64,000 nt of DNA from Entophlyctis helioformis (GCA_025526915.1 JAHLKH010000087.1:1-64000); one strand, 5' to 3'; shown: positions 52,917 to 63,416, counted from the stretch's first letter. Notes: generated by a model from the sequence alone, not told the origin. Numbers and translations: made by a program.

Positions 52917-54939
52917 CTAGAGGCACCCGGCCACCACCAGCGCCGACTCGAGATCCTCGAGCAGGTCGTCTGCGTCTTCGATGCCGATGCACAGCCGGAT
53001 CAAATCTTCTGGCAGAGCGCGCTCCTTGCGCACGCTGGCAGGTATGGACGCGTGCGACATGCGGCACGGCATGCTGTGGGGGCAGCGATCCCAACTCGCG
53101 CGTCAGTCTTTGTGGCTAGCAGACAGCGTGATGGCCAGACAGAGAGGCAGGCACGCAGTCACAGCCACACACATACCTGATCAGCGAATTGACGCAGCCA
53201 AAGCTGACCGAGATGCCCCACAACCGCGTCGACTCCACGACACGCTCGGACCGCTCGACGGAGCCCGTCTCGAAGCTCAGCACCGCACCGGGCCCGCGCG
53301 CCATCGACCTGTGCAGCTCGTACTGCGGGTGCGAGGCGAGGCCCGGGTAGCGCACGCGGAAGCCCTTGGACTCGAGAAAGTGCGCGATGCGGATCGCAGA
53401 GGCCTGCTGGCGCTCCATGCGCACCGAGAGGGTCTTGATGCCGCGCATGAGCAGGAAGCAGTCGAACGGCGCGAGCCCACAGCCCGTGGCATTGACGACA
53501 AAGTAGAGTCTCTGTTGTGTGGCGTGTCAGTCGTGGTATGTGCAAGCAAGCAGTCAGACAGGCAGACAGACAAAGCAGTCCGACAAGCCGTCCGACATGC
53601 GAGGTGGCCGTACCTCGCCGAGCGCCTCGTCCCTGACGCCGACCACGCCGGCCATGAGATCGTGGTGGCCACTCAGGTACTTTGTGGCCGAGTGGTAGAC
53701 AATGTCCGCGCCGAGCTCGAGCGGGCTCTGCAGGTACGGGCTCATCATGGTGTTGTCGACCACGACCAGGGCGGCGGGGCAGGTGTCGTGCACGAGCTTG
53801 GCGATGGCGGGGATGTCTGCGATCTTGATGAGCGGGTTGGTGGGCGTCTCGAGCAGCACGAGGCGCGTGGCCGGCGACAGCACGGGCGCGATGGACGCCA
53901 CGGTGGTGGTGTCGACGTGGTGCACGGCGATGCCGCTGTGCGTCTGCAGGAAGCTGAGCAGGCGGTGCGTGCCTGTGGTGCGGTGCGGTGCCGTGCGGTG
54001 CGAGTCGCTGTGTGAGACACTATCGAATGCACTGCATTCAACTATCGAATGCATGTCCATGACGCATATCCATCACGCCTATCCATGGCGCATATGTGCC
54101 ACGGTGGAATGCATGCCCATCCTGCTTGCTCCACTCACCGCCGTAAATGTCGTCGCCAGCCACAATCTCCTCGCCCGACTTGACCAGCCGCGCAATGATG
54201 TCGAGCGCACCCATGCCCGACGAGATGGCGAGCGCCCGCTTTGCGCGCATGAGCTTGGCCAGGTGCGACTCTGTCAGGGTTACGTAAGCAGCCGGTCGGG
54301 CACGTACGCTGGTCTGCAGAAAGCATAATGGTGGGTTCATGGCCCGCACGTGCGCCAGGCGATCAAGGCTGATGGCCGGGGACAGACAGGCAGGCAGAGA
54401 GACAGGTACGCAGACAGGCACGCACCGAGATGGCTGCGGGTGGGGTTACCCGAGCGGGAATAGTCAAACTCGCCCATGTCCGAGGCCGAGGCCTGCTTGA
54501 ATGTGGCGGTCTGGTAGATGGGCATCGACGCAGCGTTGTACGAGTCGCGCACGCCCGTCGGCTCAATGTACACGCACTCGGTGGCCAGCCTGTACTTGCG
54601 GCCAGGGGTGGCGCATGCAGACGCAGAGACCGACGCAGCCGCAGAGACCGTGGACCCTTGCAGCGAGGCCGTGGCTGCCATGCTGACCGAGTCGGGCATG
54701 TCGGGTGCGTCTGGCGTGTTGGGTGCATCTGGCGTGTCGGGTGCGTCTGGCAGGTCTGTGCTGCTGGCGGTGACGGTTGCCGATGACAGCGCCGATGCGG
54801 CCGAGGTCGTCCGCGAAAAGGGCGGCTCGGGCTTGTGTGGGGCGGCAGCCGGAGGGGCAATGGCGGCACTGTGCATTACGTGGGGTGCTGGCGACGAGGG
54901 TCGTCGTGGCGTGCCACAGCAAGAGTCAGCAGCCAGCAT
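52917..54939 (-). CDS. Cystathionine beta-lyase
   Basis: Five exons: 54939-54426, 54270-54139, 53972-53614, 53511-53177 and 53073-52917. Phases close and give 498 residues. PLP enzyme of the Cys/Met metabolism family. The core starts KYRLATECVYIEPTGVRDSY, then MPIYQTATFKQ, FDYSRSGNPTRSHLESHLAK, the PLP-lysine segment YHSATKYLSGHHDLMAGV (Lys at about 313), ETPTNPLIKIADIPAIAKL and a C-terminus ASIPASVRKERALPEDLIRL followed by GIEDADDLLEDLE. The Str3/MetC-like signature makes cystathionine to homocysteine cleavage in methionine synthesis the likely reaction; a gamma-synthase or gamma-lyase cannot be ruled out by eye. The first 120 residues are an Ala/Ser/Asp-Pro-rich extension with DAPDTPDAPN repeats; the start is uncertain (54876 is an alternative). 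It is head-to-head with the FKBP gene. Confidence 0.88.
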
Positions 54940-55172
54940 GGACGGCTCGTTGGCAGCAGCTGCGACCACGCCACCTGCAGGGATGTGACAGCGAGGGTCG
55001 ATCGGAGCGATCCGACGCACAGTGGATTCATGGCTGGATGATCACGTGTTGGCACGTGACTCTTTGGCGCGCCAATCAGCGGGCGACTCTCAAGCACACG
55101 ATGCGCTGGCTCGACGATCTCGTTGAGCCAGCCGCCACTTGACCGCCACTTGACCGCCAACCGCTCGACCAC

Positions 55173-56334
55173 ATGCACCTGCCGCTGTCTGTCTCGCTGC
55201 TGTCGCTGGCGGCCGTGTCCGTGTCTGCCTCGGCCTCTGCCGGTGCCCCCCCAAAGACGCTCGTCATCGACGTGACGGCGCCCGTGGCCCCCGAGGCCTG
55301 CACGCTCAAGTCGCAGAAGGGCGGTGCGTCTCTTGCTGGTTGTCTCGTTGTCGGCTGGCTGTTGGCTTTGGAGTGCCTTGCTATGCCTGCCTGCCTTGCT
55401 ATGCCTACCTGCCTTGCAGTGGCTGCCTGCCTGCCTGTCGCTTGGTCGCTCTGCCTCTGACGCTTGCTTCCACAGACCAGCTGTCGATGCACTACACCGG
55501 CACGCTCTTCTCGGACGGCAACAAGTTCGACTCGTCGCTCGACCGCAACAAGCCCTTTGACTTCAAGCTCGGCGCCGGCCAGGTCATCAAGGGCTGGGAC
55601 CAAGGCCTCCTCGACATGTGCATCGGCGAGAAGCGCAGGCTGACCATCCCGCCCGCCCTCGGCTACGGCGATCGTGGCGCTGGCCGCGTCATTCCTGGCG
55701 GCGCAACCCTCGTCTTTGACGTGGAGCTTCTGGCCATCAAGAACCGCAAGGCCCCTGCCCCTGCTGCCCCCGCTGCCGACGCCCCCGCTGCCGACGCCGC
55801 CGCTGCTCCTGCTGCCAAGAAGAGAAACCCGCCCACGGCTCTCCAGATCGGCGTCAAGAAGCGCGTCCCCAAGGAGCTGTGCACCCGCAAGTCCCGCAAA
55901 GGAGGTCTGTCTGCCGCGCATCTGCTCTCCTCTCCTGCCCAGCTCGCCCACTCACCAAACCACCCAACCACACACAGACCAGCTGTCGATGCACTACACC
56001 GGCACGCTCTTCTCCAACGGCAAAAAGTTTGACTCGTCGCTCGACCGCGGCGACCCGTTCGAGTTCACTCTGGGTGCCGGCCAGGTCATCCAGGGCTGGG
56101 ATCGCGGCCTTGTCGACATGTGCATTGGCGAGAAGCGTCGTCTGACCATCCCCTCGTCTCTTGGTAAGCACGGAATGCCTCGCTGACTCTCAACTCTTGC
56201 ATCCACTCACTCGCATGTACCTCCCGACAGCATACGGCGATCGCGGGGCTGGCGCTGACATCCCCGCTGGTGCTGCCCTTGTGTTTGACGTTGAGCTGCT
56301 GGACATCAAGGGCCGCTCTTCCGACGAGCTCTGA
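55173..56334 (+). CDS. Secretory-pathway FKBP prolyl isomerase, two domains, SDEL end
   Basis: Four exons, 55173-55323, 55476-55904, 55978-56163 and 56231-56334, give 289 residues. A signal peptide ([19 protein letters not shown]) precedes two FKBP domains with nearly the same sequence: [40 protein letters not shown] and [20 protein letters not shown], then the same order with [29 protein letters not shown] and [20 protein letters not shown]. An Ala/Pro linker joins them. Active-site aromatics (Y, F, D, W, Y, F) are kept in both, so both should catalyse peptidyl-prolyl cis-trans isomerisation. The C-terminus SSDEL resembles KDEL/HDEL retrieval signals, pointing to the ER lumen. Introns 1 and 2 start at matching positions in the two domains, as expected for an internal exon duplication. 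Confidence 0.92.
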
Positions 56335-56385
56335 TCTCCATCCTCGTTGGACCCAATGAACCAGCACAACACATGTGTTTACTCG

Positions 56386-57727
56386 TCAAATACGAATGGC
56401 GTCCATGCCGTCAATAAGCGTGCTTACACCATTGCCCTTACTACTACCAACATTACTACTACTACTACTACTACGACTAGACCCATCCCGTGGCGCGTTG
56501 CTCGGTGCAGAGGCACTGGCTTCAGCCCCGCCAGCTGCTTTCGCACGCGCCTTTTCCAGCGTGCGTTCCCGTTTGGCCCTCTGAGCTTGCTCGCGTTTCT
56601 CGCGCGCCGTCACCCGTTTGCCTCGCTTATCGCTGGACGCTGTTTTCTGGCTCGCCACTTGCTCCTTTGTCTCCTTGGGTTCCTCTTCGTGTCCCTCGTG
56701 TCCCTCTTCTGTCTGCGTCAGTGGCTCCACTTGCTCCTGAACGCCGTTTGCCTCGTCTGGCGCGGCCGCTGCTGTCTCGCCCCGACCATCCGCAGCCTGA
56801 TCCGCGGCAGCCTGATCTGCGGCAGCAAGCCGCTGCGCCTCCTCCTCGCGCACCCGATCACGCTCCATCTCGTCATACAGAATGTCCATCACACGCCCAG
56901 GATCCCCACGCGCCTTGGCAAACAGCGCTCTCACACGGCCAAGATCCGTCACGCCCGTCGTTTTCATCACAAGCGTCTCCATGTTCGACGGCGGCTCGCC
57001 CTCGTCTCTCTCCCACGCCATTTTCTCCTTGCCGCCCTCTTTCTTCTGCTGCTGGACAATGCGGATGCAGGGAGGTCCGTCGACCGGCCCATCGGCGTTG
57101 CGCACCGACGAGTAATGCTCCCATGAATGGTACGCAATATGGATCGTGCCGCGACCGCCGCCTTCGCCTTCGCCACTCGTCCCGCTTTCGACGACCCACA
57201 CGGGCAAGCCGGCCTGGTGCACCGCAATGTCAACACGGGCCATGCGCGCCGCCGCCACGACCTCCATGTTGCCGCCGTATGTGCCGTCGCGCCGCATGCT
57301 GGCCACGTGGCTGGCCAGGCTGCCGTCGTCAATGAACGGCGCATACAGGTCCGCGTTGGCGGCGATCTGGTCGCAGACGGCGGATCGCACCTGGCCGTGG
57401 CGGGCCGGCGACCCGTGGATCTGGTCTGACAGCGCGCGGAACAGGCAGTTGCCGTCGCCTGTCATGTCCTTGATGGCCAGACCGAGGTCTGCCAGCTGCG
57501 ACTCGAGCTGGGTCGACTGGTCGTCGTCGTACTTTGGTGCCTTGAACGGCTTTGCGTGTTTCTGCAGACAGTGTGAGCGGGCAGCGGCTGGTCGGTGTAC
57601 GTGTGTGCTGCCGTACCTTGCTTGGCTTGTCAGCTCGGGACTCTGCGGTCGGCTGTGTTGCCTTTGCACCCTTGGGCTTGCCCACCGGCTTCCTATGCGT
57701 CACTTTTTTCGTCATTTTGCGGAACAT
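56386..57727 (-). CDS. OTU-domain deubiquitinase (OTUD3-like)
   Basis: Two exons, 57727-57617 and 57561-56386, encode 428 residues. A short basic N-terminus is followed by the OTU domain: LGLAIKDMTGDGNCLFRALS holds the catalytic Asp and Cys, YGGNMEVVAAARMARVDIAV the central block, and IAYHSWEHYSSVR the catalytic His. A UBA-like or helical segment (NMETLVMKTTGVTDLGRVRA) and a long charged coil (KRVTAREKREQAQRAKRERT) come next, then a Ser-rich end. This layout is that of OTUD3 and related fungal OTU proteins, which cleave ubiquitin chains. The start is the first ATG; a second Met four codons later is also possible. It shares a 64-base promoter with the RNA-binding protein gene. Confidence 0.85.
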
Positions 57728-57791
57728 TAACCTGCATTCAACAGCACGATTTCTGTCCTTTCCCTATCCAATCCAATCCAATCCAATCCAA
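57728..57791. promoter_or_regulatory. 64-base bidirectional spacer with CCAAT repeats
   Basis: Separates the start codons of the OTU and RNA-binding genes. It contains tandem CCAAT pentamers running up to the RNA-binding gene's ATG (57768-57787), possible HAP/NF-Y sites or a 5' untranslated leader repeat. No TATA box. Confidence 0.5.
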
Positions 57792-59047
57792 ATGGCTTCT
57801 TCCAAGGTTTTCTGCGGCGGTCTCTCGTGGAGCACCACCGACGACTCGCTCCGTGCCCGCTTCGAGGAGTACGGCCGCGTCATCTCGGCCTCGGTCATTC
57901 TCGACCGCGAAACAGGTTCGGCCCTCTGCCCTCCTGTGATGCTCTGAGCCGCCTGCTGCGTCTGTGCTGCGTCTCGTTGTGATGCGTCGGTGATGCGCTG
58001 CGTGAGACCCTTGCCGAGTCGTGTGAGACACTTGCGGTTGCTGCGGACGCTGCTCTTGCTGTCTGCTGCTCTAGCCCACTGCCTGGCTGTGCGTGCCGCT
58101 TGTCTGCACCTGCTCTCTCTCTCTCGCTGGTGCGGCTGCCCAACCGCCCGTGAGACAAGCTCGCCTTGGCCGTGCAGCGATGGACGGAACGTTTCAGTGC
58201 GGCCGCCCCTTGGCTCCTGCTGCCCTCGCCGCCTGCCTGCCTGGCTAGCCTGTCTGCGAGCGTCTCTGCTGTTGCAGTCGCTGCTGTTGCTGTTGCTTGT
58301 GCGCTCGGCCTCGAACTCTGCCCCACCTGTTGCTCGCTTGGTCCGTGCCCAGTGGTGTCGTCTCTGCGAGTCGGCACCATTCGTACCTTCCTCGGCTGCT
58401 TCTGGCTCATTGTGCTGTTGCTGCTGCTGCCCACGGCCACGGCCACTGCACCGCCTATCACCACCACGTCCACCACCATTGCCTCGGTGGCGCTTCGTGT
58501 CTTGCGTGTGCTCCCTTTGCCCCCGTCTTTGCAGCAGCGTCTCCCTGAGCTGCGTGTCGGTGCCCGCCAATCTCCCCTGTCCATCCCGCTTATCCATTCC
58601 GATCGCTTTTCTTCGCTTGCCCACGCGTAAACTCGCGCGTTCACACGACCGGCCGACCGACCACCAGGCCGCTCCAAGGGTTTCGGCTTTGTCGAGTTCG
58701 AGGAGCCCAAGGACGCCGAGTCGGCTGTCGAGGGCATGAAGGACCAGGACCTCGACGGTCGCACCATCCGCGTCGATCTCGCCTCGGGAACCCGTCGTGA
58801 GGGCGGTGGCGGTGGCTTCCGTGGTGGCCGTGGTGGTGGCCGCGACTATGGCAGTGGCCGCGACTTTGGCGGCGACCGTGGCGGTGACCGTGGACCTCGC
58901 CGCGACTATGGCGACCGTGAGCGTTCGTCTGGCGGCGGCCGTCGCGACTACGACTCGGGCAGCCGCGGTGGCGGCGAGCGTCGCTCGTACGGCGGCGACG
59001 ACCGTCGTAGTGCATCCAAGCCCTACGACCGTCCTCCCCGTGACTAA
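57792..59047 (+). CDS. Glycine-rich RNA-binding protein (single RRM)
   Basis: Two exons, 57792-57915 and 58668-59047, encode 167 residues. The RRM has RNP2 KVFCGGLSW and RNP1 SKGFGFVEF, the latter starting just after the splice junction (RETG|RSKGFGFVEFEEP). The tail is RGG/GRDYGSGRDFGGD-type, rich in Gly, Arg, Asp and Tyr. Such small proteins (plant GRP7, animal CIRBP, fungal homologues) bind RNA under cold or stress and can phase-separate. The 752-nt intron is the largest in any confident gene here and sits inside the RRM; in GRP7-like genes an intron at this place is used for autoregulatory alternative splicing, so the same may hold (inference). An open antisense frame through it (59194-57764) has no protein-like features. 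Confidence 0.92.
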
Positions 59048-59220
59048 CTGCTCCTTTGCAATGACTGCCCTTTCAAACACAAGCGACTCTTGAAAAATGA
59101 ATGACCAGCATATATAGCCGACGAGCGTTGAGTGTTGTGGCGTTGTGATTGTATAAGGTGGCGTATGGCAGACAGGTCCGCCAAAAAAGTACAATCAAGT
59201 GGCATGCTGACCAATCGAGC

Positions 59221-59225
59221 AAAAA
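59221..59225 (-). terminator. Pol III terminator of tRNA-Leu
   Basis: Five T residues on the minus strand, seven bases beyond the tRNA 3' end. Confidence 0.7.
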
Positions 59226-59231
59226 GTGTCT

Positions 59232-59312
59232 GAGCGAAGTGGGATTCGAACCCACGCCTCCGGAGAGACCACGGCCTTAACGTGGCGCCTTGGACCGCTC
59301 GGCCATCCGCCC
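59232..59312 (-). tRNA. tRNA-Leu (anticodon AAG)
   Basis: 81 bases folding as a type II tRNA. The acceptor stem pairs GGGCGGA with TTCGCTC (two G-T wobbles). The D arm/A box is TGGCCGAGCGG. The anticodon stem CCACG/CGTGG encloses the loop TTAAGGC, so the anticodon is AAG (reads CUU). A long variable arm (TCTCTCCGGAGGCG) follows, and the T arm/B box is GTGGGTTCGAATCCCAC. No intron; CCA is not encoded, as normal for eukaryotes. Confidence 0.95.
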
Positions 59313-59598
59313 TCAACACGTCCCAAAATATTGCAGTGCTAATATGTTCCTAATAAAGTGATTAAAGAATGACAGAGCTTTCATAGACTTTCATCGATCT
59401 GGCTGCTCGGTTCCAAGTGCTTGAATAGCATGTCCCACCAGACCCAACGCCAAGTCCACCACGCCAGCCGCACTGTGCACCATGGCATGCCGTGTCGGTG
59501 CATGTCCCACATTCTCGTGTTGCAATGGCACATGTTGGACGATCGCGACGAGTGGATCTTGTCCTCGCAACCAACAAAGCGAGCAAGCGGCTGAGACG

Positions 59599-60996
59599 AT
59601 GACGACGGAGCGACAGACGGCAGGCAACACAGAAGACGCAGCAGCAGCCAGCGACGAGCATGTGCGCCGTCTGCAGAGCCAGCTGCAGAGCACAGCAGAG
59701 CAGCTGGTTGCCCTTGGCCGCACCGACATTGTGCGGGCTGTGGTCGAGCAGGTCGTTGGAGCGAGTGGCAGCCAGGCCGTCGAGCCAGGGCAGTCAGGAC
59801 AGCCAGCAGCAACCGCACAGCCAGGTGTGCCTCGCTATGTGGTGTCGCCAGCCACCGGCGACCTTGCGTTCGGCAGCAGCCACTGGGACGGCAAACCCGC
59901 CGAGATCCACGCCATGATCCTCAAGCACGCCGGCCCGCTCACCCTCTTCCTGTGCGGCCTGCTCGGCGACACAGCCACACTCGGCGAAGCGACCAAGCTG
60001 CAGATGTGGACCGATGCGTTCAAGATGGACTGGCAGGGCGACCTGGCTCTGCTGCCTGACGTTGAGCTGACGGCCGACAACGGACTGCTCCTCGCACACT
60101 CTCGCTCCATGTACGACCGTCTGTGCAAGCGCTTTCCTCAGCACACTGAGATTGAGTGTGCAAGACACGACGCAGACCACAACAACTACGATGGATCGTT
60201 CCATGTCACTCTATGTGACGACCGCCGGCTGATGCTCATTCCCATGCGGCACGGCTGGTTCGATCTGGTTGACTTTACGTTTCCGATCACACTCGCTCGC
60301 ATGGCGATCCGCTACGGGTTCCTCGATCTGCTCAAGCATCTCGACGACAAGTACAACACGCTCCAGGACTGGATGGCCAGGCAAGATCCAGCAAGCGTGT
60401 ACTGGCACAGTGTAGTTGATCACGCGGCAAGGCATGGGCATCTCGATGTTGTGCAGTACCTCTTTAGTCTTGGTGTGTCATGCACGACTGATGCTATGGA
60501 CGGCGCAGCCGAAAACGGACACCTGCATGTTGTCAAGTGGCTGCATGCCAACAGGACGGAAGGATGCACGGCTGCTGCGATGCTTGATGCCGCGCTTTTC
60601 GGCTGCCTTGATATTGTGCAGTGGTTGCACGAGATCCGCGGCGAAGCGTGTACGCCTGCCGCCCTGGATGCCGCCATCTGCTGTGGACACATGGACGTTG
60701 TCAAGTACATGCACTCGAAAGGCGTCCGTACATCAAGCAATGCCGTTGAGTCTGCAGCCAATTCGTACAATGCCGAGCTGCTGCAGCATCTGATGGATTG
60801 CGGATACCCAGTTGGACTCGGAGCACTAAACTACGCCGAAACAACGGAGATCGCCGATGTTCTCCTTGGCAGCCTCACACTGGACCAGGCACAGACGCTG
60901 CTTGCTCAAGCAGAACAAGGAGATGTCACCAACCAGACCACCATCGAGCGACTCGAGTCGACCATCAAGAAACTGCAATCGTCAAGCAGACGATGA
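59599..60996 (+). CDS. F-box-like/ankyrin protein, intact copy
   Basis: 465 residues from MTTERQTAGNTEDAAAASDE; the frame is open upstream but the sister copy at 61.8 kb supports this Met. Order: coiled block (EHVRRLQSQLQSTAEQLVAL), F-box-like block (DGKPAEIHAMILKHAGPL), WTDAFKMDWQGDLALLPDVE, MYDRLCKRFPQHTEIE, MRHGWFDLVDFTFPITLARM, then about six ankyrin units ending GYPVGLGALNYAETTEIADV and TIERLESTIKKLQSSSRR. 224 bases (59899-60122) are identical to 62151-62374 in the next copy, while the repeats differ, which suggests gene conversion of the 5' half. It lies just after tRNA-Leu. Confidence 0.8.
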   Translation: MTTERQTAGNTEDAAAASDEHVRRLQSQLQSTAEQLVALGRTDIVRAVVEQVVGASGSQAVEPGQSGQPAATAQPGVPRYVVSPATGDLAFGSSHWDGKPAEIHAMILKHAGPLTLFLCGLLGDTATLGEATKLQMWTDAFKMDWQGDLALLPDVELTADNGLLLAHSRSMYDRLCKRFPQHTEIECARHDADHNNYDGSFHVTLCDDRRLMLIPMRHGWFDLVDFTFPITLARMAIRYGFLDLLKHLDDKYNTLQDWMARQDPASVYWHSVVDHAARHGHLDVVQYLFSLGVSCTTDAMDGAAENGHLHVVKWLHANRTEGCTAAAMLDAALFGCLDIVQWLHEIRGEACTPAALDAAICCGHMDVVKYMHSKGVRTSSNAVESAANSYNAELLQHLMDCGYPVGLGALNYAETTEIADVLLGSLTLDQAQTLLAQAEQGDVTNQTTIERLESTIKKLQSSSRR

Positions 60997-61290
60997 ATAG
61001 ACAGCCAAGACTCGTGTTCGAATGAAGATGCGATTGCCGCCACGACTTGCACCGCGTTTGCCAATGCTGCATGCGACTCTGCTAGAATGACCGCATTCCA
61101 CGGATGCTGTGACCATCGACCACGACAGGGATGCAGATCTGGGGATGTCATCGAGGCTGTCGTTGAGGAACAGGTTGAACAGGAGGCCAGGCATGGCGGT
61201 CGCCTCGCCTGACACTGAACGGCTCAGTGAGAGCATTGCCTGATCATGCACATGCTGTGGGTTTTGTGGATGGAGACCATCCGGGTTTAT
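60997..61290. repeat. Shared spacer and 3' flank between ankyrin gene and GPI tail
   Basis: 61000-61240 is homologous to 45450-45700 (opposite orientation) and 63420-63680. On the minus strand it includes the coding-like VSGEATAMPGLLFNLFLND segment. 61286-61291 is the AATAAA poly(A) signal (minus strand) of the GPI tail. Confidence 0.6.
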
Positions 61291-61442
61291 TGGATGTTGT
61301 GTCAGTCTTGCTGCTGTAGCTGCTGTTGTTGCAGTCTTGGTGGATGAGAGTGCCATCTTGTGTAGCTTGGTTGGTGGTGGATGAGAGCATGAGAAGAAAG
61401 GAGACGGACAGATCGCGCTTTGCAGACGCATCACAACGCAGA

Positions 61443-61691
61443 TCAGAAGAGGGCGAGAGGAGCGAGGAGAGCAGCAACGACCGACACGACAGAGGCAGCC
61501 ATGGCAGCAGCACCACTGAGGATGGGCTTGTCGCCACCACCAGGCAGCGTGTGCTTGGTGTAGATCTCACCAGCAGGCAGGTCGCCGGTGCCGTAGATGG
61601 AGGCATCGCCAGAGGGAGAGGGCGACGGAGCGGCAGATGACACAGGCTCGTTAGCAATCATCACACAAGGCCACTTCCCAGAAGCACACTG
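61443..61691 (-). pseudogene. GPI-protein tail, copy c (orphan 3' exon, open)
   Basis: This copy keeps one open frame of 82 codons after an acceptor-like GCATGCAAG. It encodes QCASGKWPCVMIANEPV, a Ser/Pro spacer, GDASIYGTGDLPAGEIYTKH and a C-terminal ILSGAAAMAASVVSVVAALL ending APLALF. A small-residue site followed by a hydrophobic end with no charged residues is a GPI-anchor signal, so the parent was a cell-surface protein with Cys pairs. The 5' part (signal peptide, main domain) is absent: the sequence upstream is the 5' region of the ankyrin gene at 61.8 kb. Shared with copies a and b. Probably not expressed as a functional protein, though a chimeric transcript is possible. Confidence 0.6.
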
Positions 61692-61847
61692 CTTGCATGC
61701 CAAGTCCACCACGCCAGCCGCACTGTGCACCACGGCATGCCGTGTCTGTGCATGTACCACATTCTCGTGTTGCAACGGCACTTGTTGGACGACCGCTTCG
61801 AGTGGATCTTGTCCTCACAACCACAAAGCGAGCAAGCGGCTGTGACG

Positions 61848-63416
61848 ATGACGACGAAGCGACAGACGGCAGACAACGCAGACGCAGCAGCAGCAGCCAG
61901 CGACGAGCATGTGCGCCGTCTGCAGAGCCAGCTGCAGAGCACAGCCGAGCAGCTGGTTGCCCTTGGCCGCACGGACATTGTGCTGGCTGTCGTCGAGCAG
62001 GTCGTTGGTGCGAGTGGCAGCCAGGCCGTCGAGCCAGGGTTGCCAGGACGGGCAGCAGCAACGACTGCCCAGCCAGGTGTGCCTCGCTATGTGGTGCCGC
62101 CAGCCGCCGGCGACCTTGCGTACGGCAGCAGCCACTGGGACGGCAAGCCTGCCGAGATCCACGCCATGATCCTCAAGCACGCCGGCCCGCTCACCCTCTT
62201 CCTGTGCGGCCTGCTCGGCGACACAGCCACACTCGGCGAAGCGACCAAGCTGCAGATGTGGACCGATGCGTTCAAGATGGACTGGCAGGGCGACCTGGCT
62301 CTGCTGCCTGACGTTGAGCTGACGGCCGACAACGGACTGCTCCTCGCACACTCTCGCTCCATGTACGACCGTCTCTGCAAGCGCTTTCCGCAGTACGCCG
62401 TGCCCTTAGATTTGGAACTGCAGGCCATGTACAACAGCTACGACTTGTGGATCAATGCCACTCCTGGTGACAGCCGCCGGCTGATGCTTATCCCCATGCG
62501 GCACGGCTGGTTCGATCTGGTCGACTTTACGTTTCCGATCGCACTCGCTCGCATGGCGATCCGCTTTGGATGCCTCGATCTGCTCAAGCATCTCGACGAC
62601 AAGTACAAGACGCTCCAAGAATGGATGGCCAAACGCGATCCGACAAGCTCCTACTGGCACAGTGTAGTTGATCAGTCAGCCCTAAACGGACATCTCGATG
62701 TTATGCAGTACTTGTTTGATCTCGGTGTGACGGGATGCACGAAGTTGGCGATGGACTGGGCGTCTCAAAACGGCCACCTGCATGTGGTGCGGTGGCTGCA
62801 TGCCAACAGGACGGAGGGATGCACCGCTGCCGCGATGAATGGCGCGGCTGCCAACGGTCATCTGCATGTGGTGAAGTGGCTCCACGAGAACAGGGCGGAA
62901 GCGTACATGCCTGATGCGATGGACTACGCTGCTGGAAACGGCCACCTGCAGGTTCTCAAGTGGTTGTATGCCAACAGGACAGAAGGATGCACGGAGAAGG
63001 CGATGATCGATGCGACTCGCAGAGGTCATCTGCATGTTGTCAAGTGGCTCCACGAGACCCGCAGTTTGGATTGTACGACCCGCGCACTGGATGCCGCCAT
63101 CAGGCATGGGCAAGTGGACGTTGTCAAGTACATGCATTCGAAAGGCGGCCGCGCATCAAACACAGCCATTGATGTTGCAGCCTCAGAGGGCAATACCGAG
63201 ATGCTGCAACACTTGCTGGATCAAGGATATCCAGTTGAACTTGAAGCACTCAATTACGCCAGAACTGCCGGAATCGCCGATATCCTCCTTGGCAGCCTCA
63301 CACTGGACCGCGCACAGTCGCTGCTTGCAGAAGCAGAACAAGGAGATGGCATCAACCAGAACGCCATCGTGAGACTTCGAGCGACCATCAAGAAACTGCA
63401 AGCATCAAGCATGTGA
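61848..63416 (+). CDS. F-box-like/ankyrin protein, intact copy
   Basis: 522 residues from MTTKRQTADNADAAAAASDE, the ATG matching the sister copy. Same order of blocks as at 59.6 kb, then about eight ankyrin units (for example GHLHVVRWLHANRTEGCTAA, GHLQVLKWLYANRTEGCTEK), and the family end LLGSLTLDRAQSLLAEAEQG then KKLQASSM. Repeat number differs from the neighbour (eight against six), so units are gained and lost. The segment between the F-box part and the repeats (PLDLELQAMYNSYDLWINAT) is divergent from the neighbour although the 224 bases just before are identical. This marks a conversion boundary near 62374. Function unknown; adaptor role inferred from domains. Confidence 0.82.
   Translation: MTTKRQTADNADAAAAASDEHVRRLQSQLQSTAEQLVALGRTDIVLAVVEQVVGASGSQAVEPGLPGRAAATTAQPGVPRYVVPPAAGDLAYGSSHWDGKPAEIHAMILKHAGPLTLFLCGLLGDTATLGEATKLQMWTDAFKMDWQGDLALLPDVELTADNGLLLAHSRSMYDRLCKRFPQYAVPLDLELQAMYNSYDLWINATPGDSRRLMLIPMRHGWFDLVDFTFPIALARMAIRFGCLDLLKHLDDKYKTLQEWMAKRDPTSSYWHSVVDQSALNGHLDVMQYLFDLGVTGCTKLAMDWASQNGHLHVVRWLHANRTEGCTAAAMNGAAANGHLHVVKWLHENRAEAYMPDAMDYAAGNGHLQVLKWLYANRTEGCTEKAMIDATRRGHLHVVKWLHETRSLDCTTRALDAAIRHGQVDVVKYMHSKGGRASNTAIDVAASEGNTEMLQHLLDQGYPVELEALNYARTAGIADILLGSLTLDRAQSLLAEAEQGDGINQNAIVRLRATIKKLQASSM

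Noticed and set aside
57764..59194. 476-codon minus-strand frame over the RNA-binding gene
   Set aside because: It spans an intron and the antisense of an RRM/RGG gene; composition is Arg/Ala/Thr repeats without motifs.
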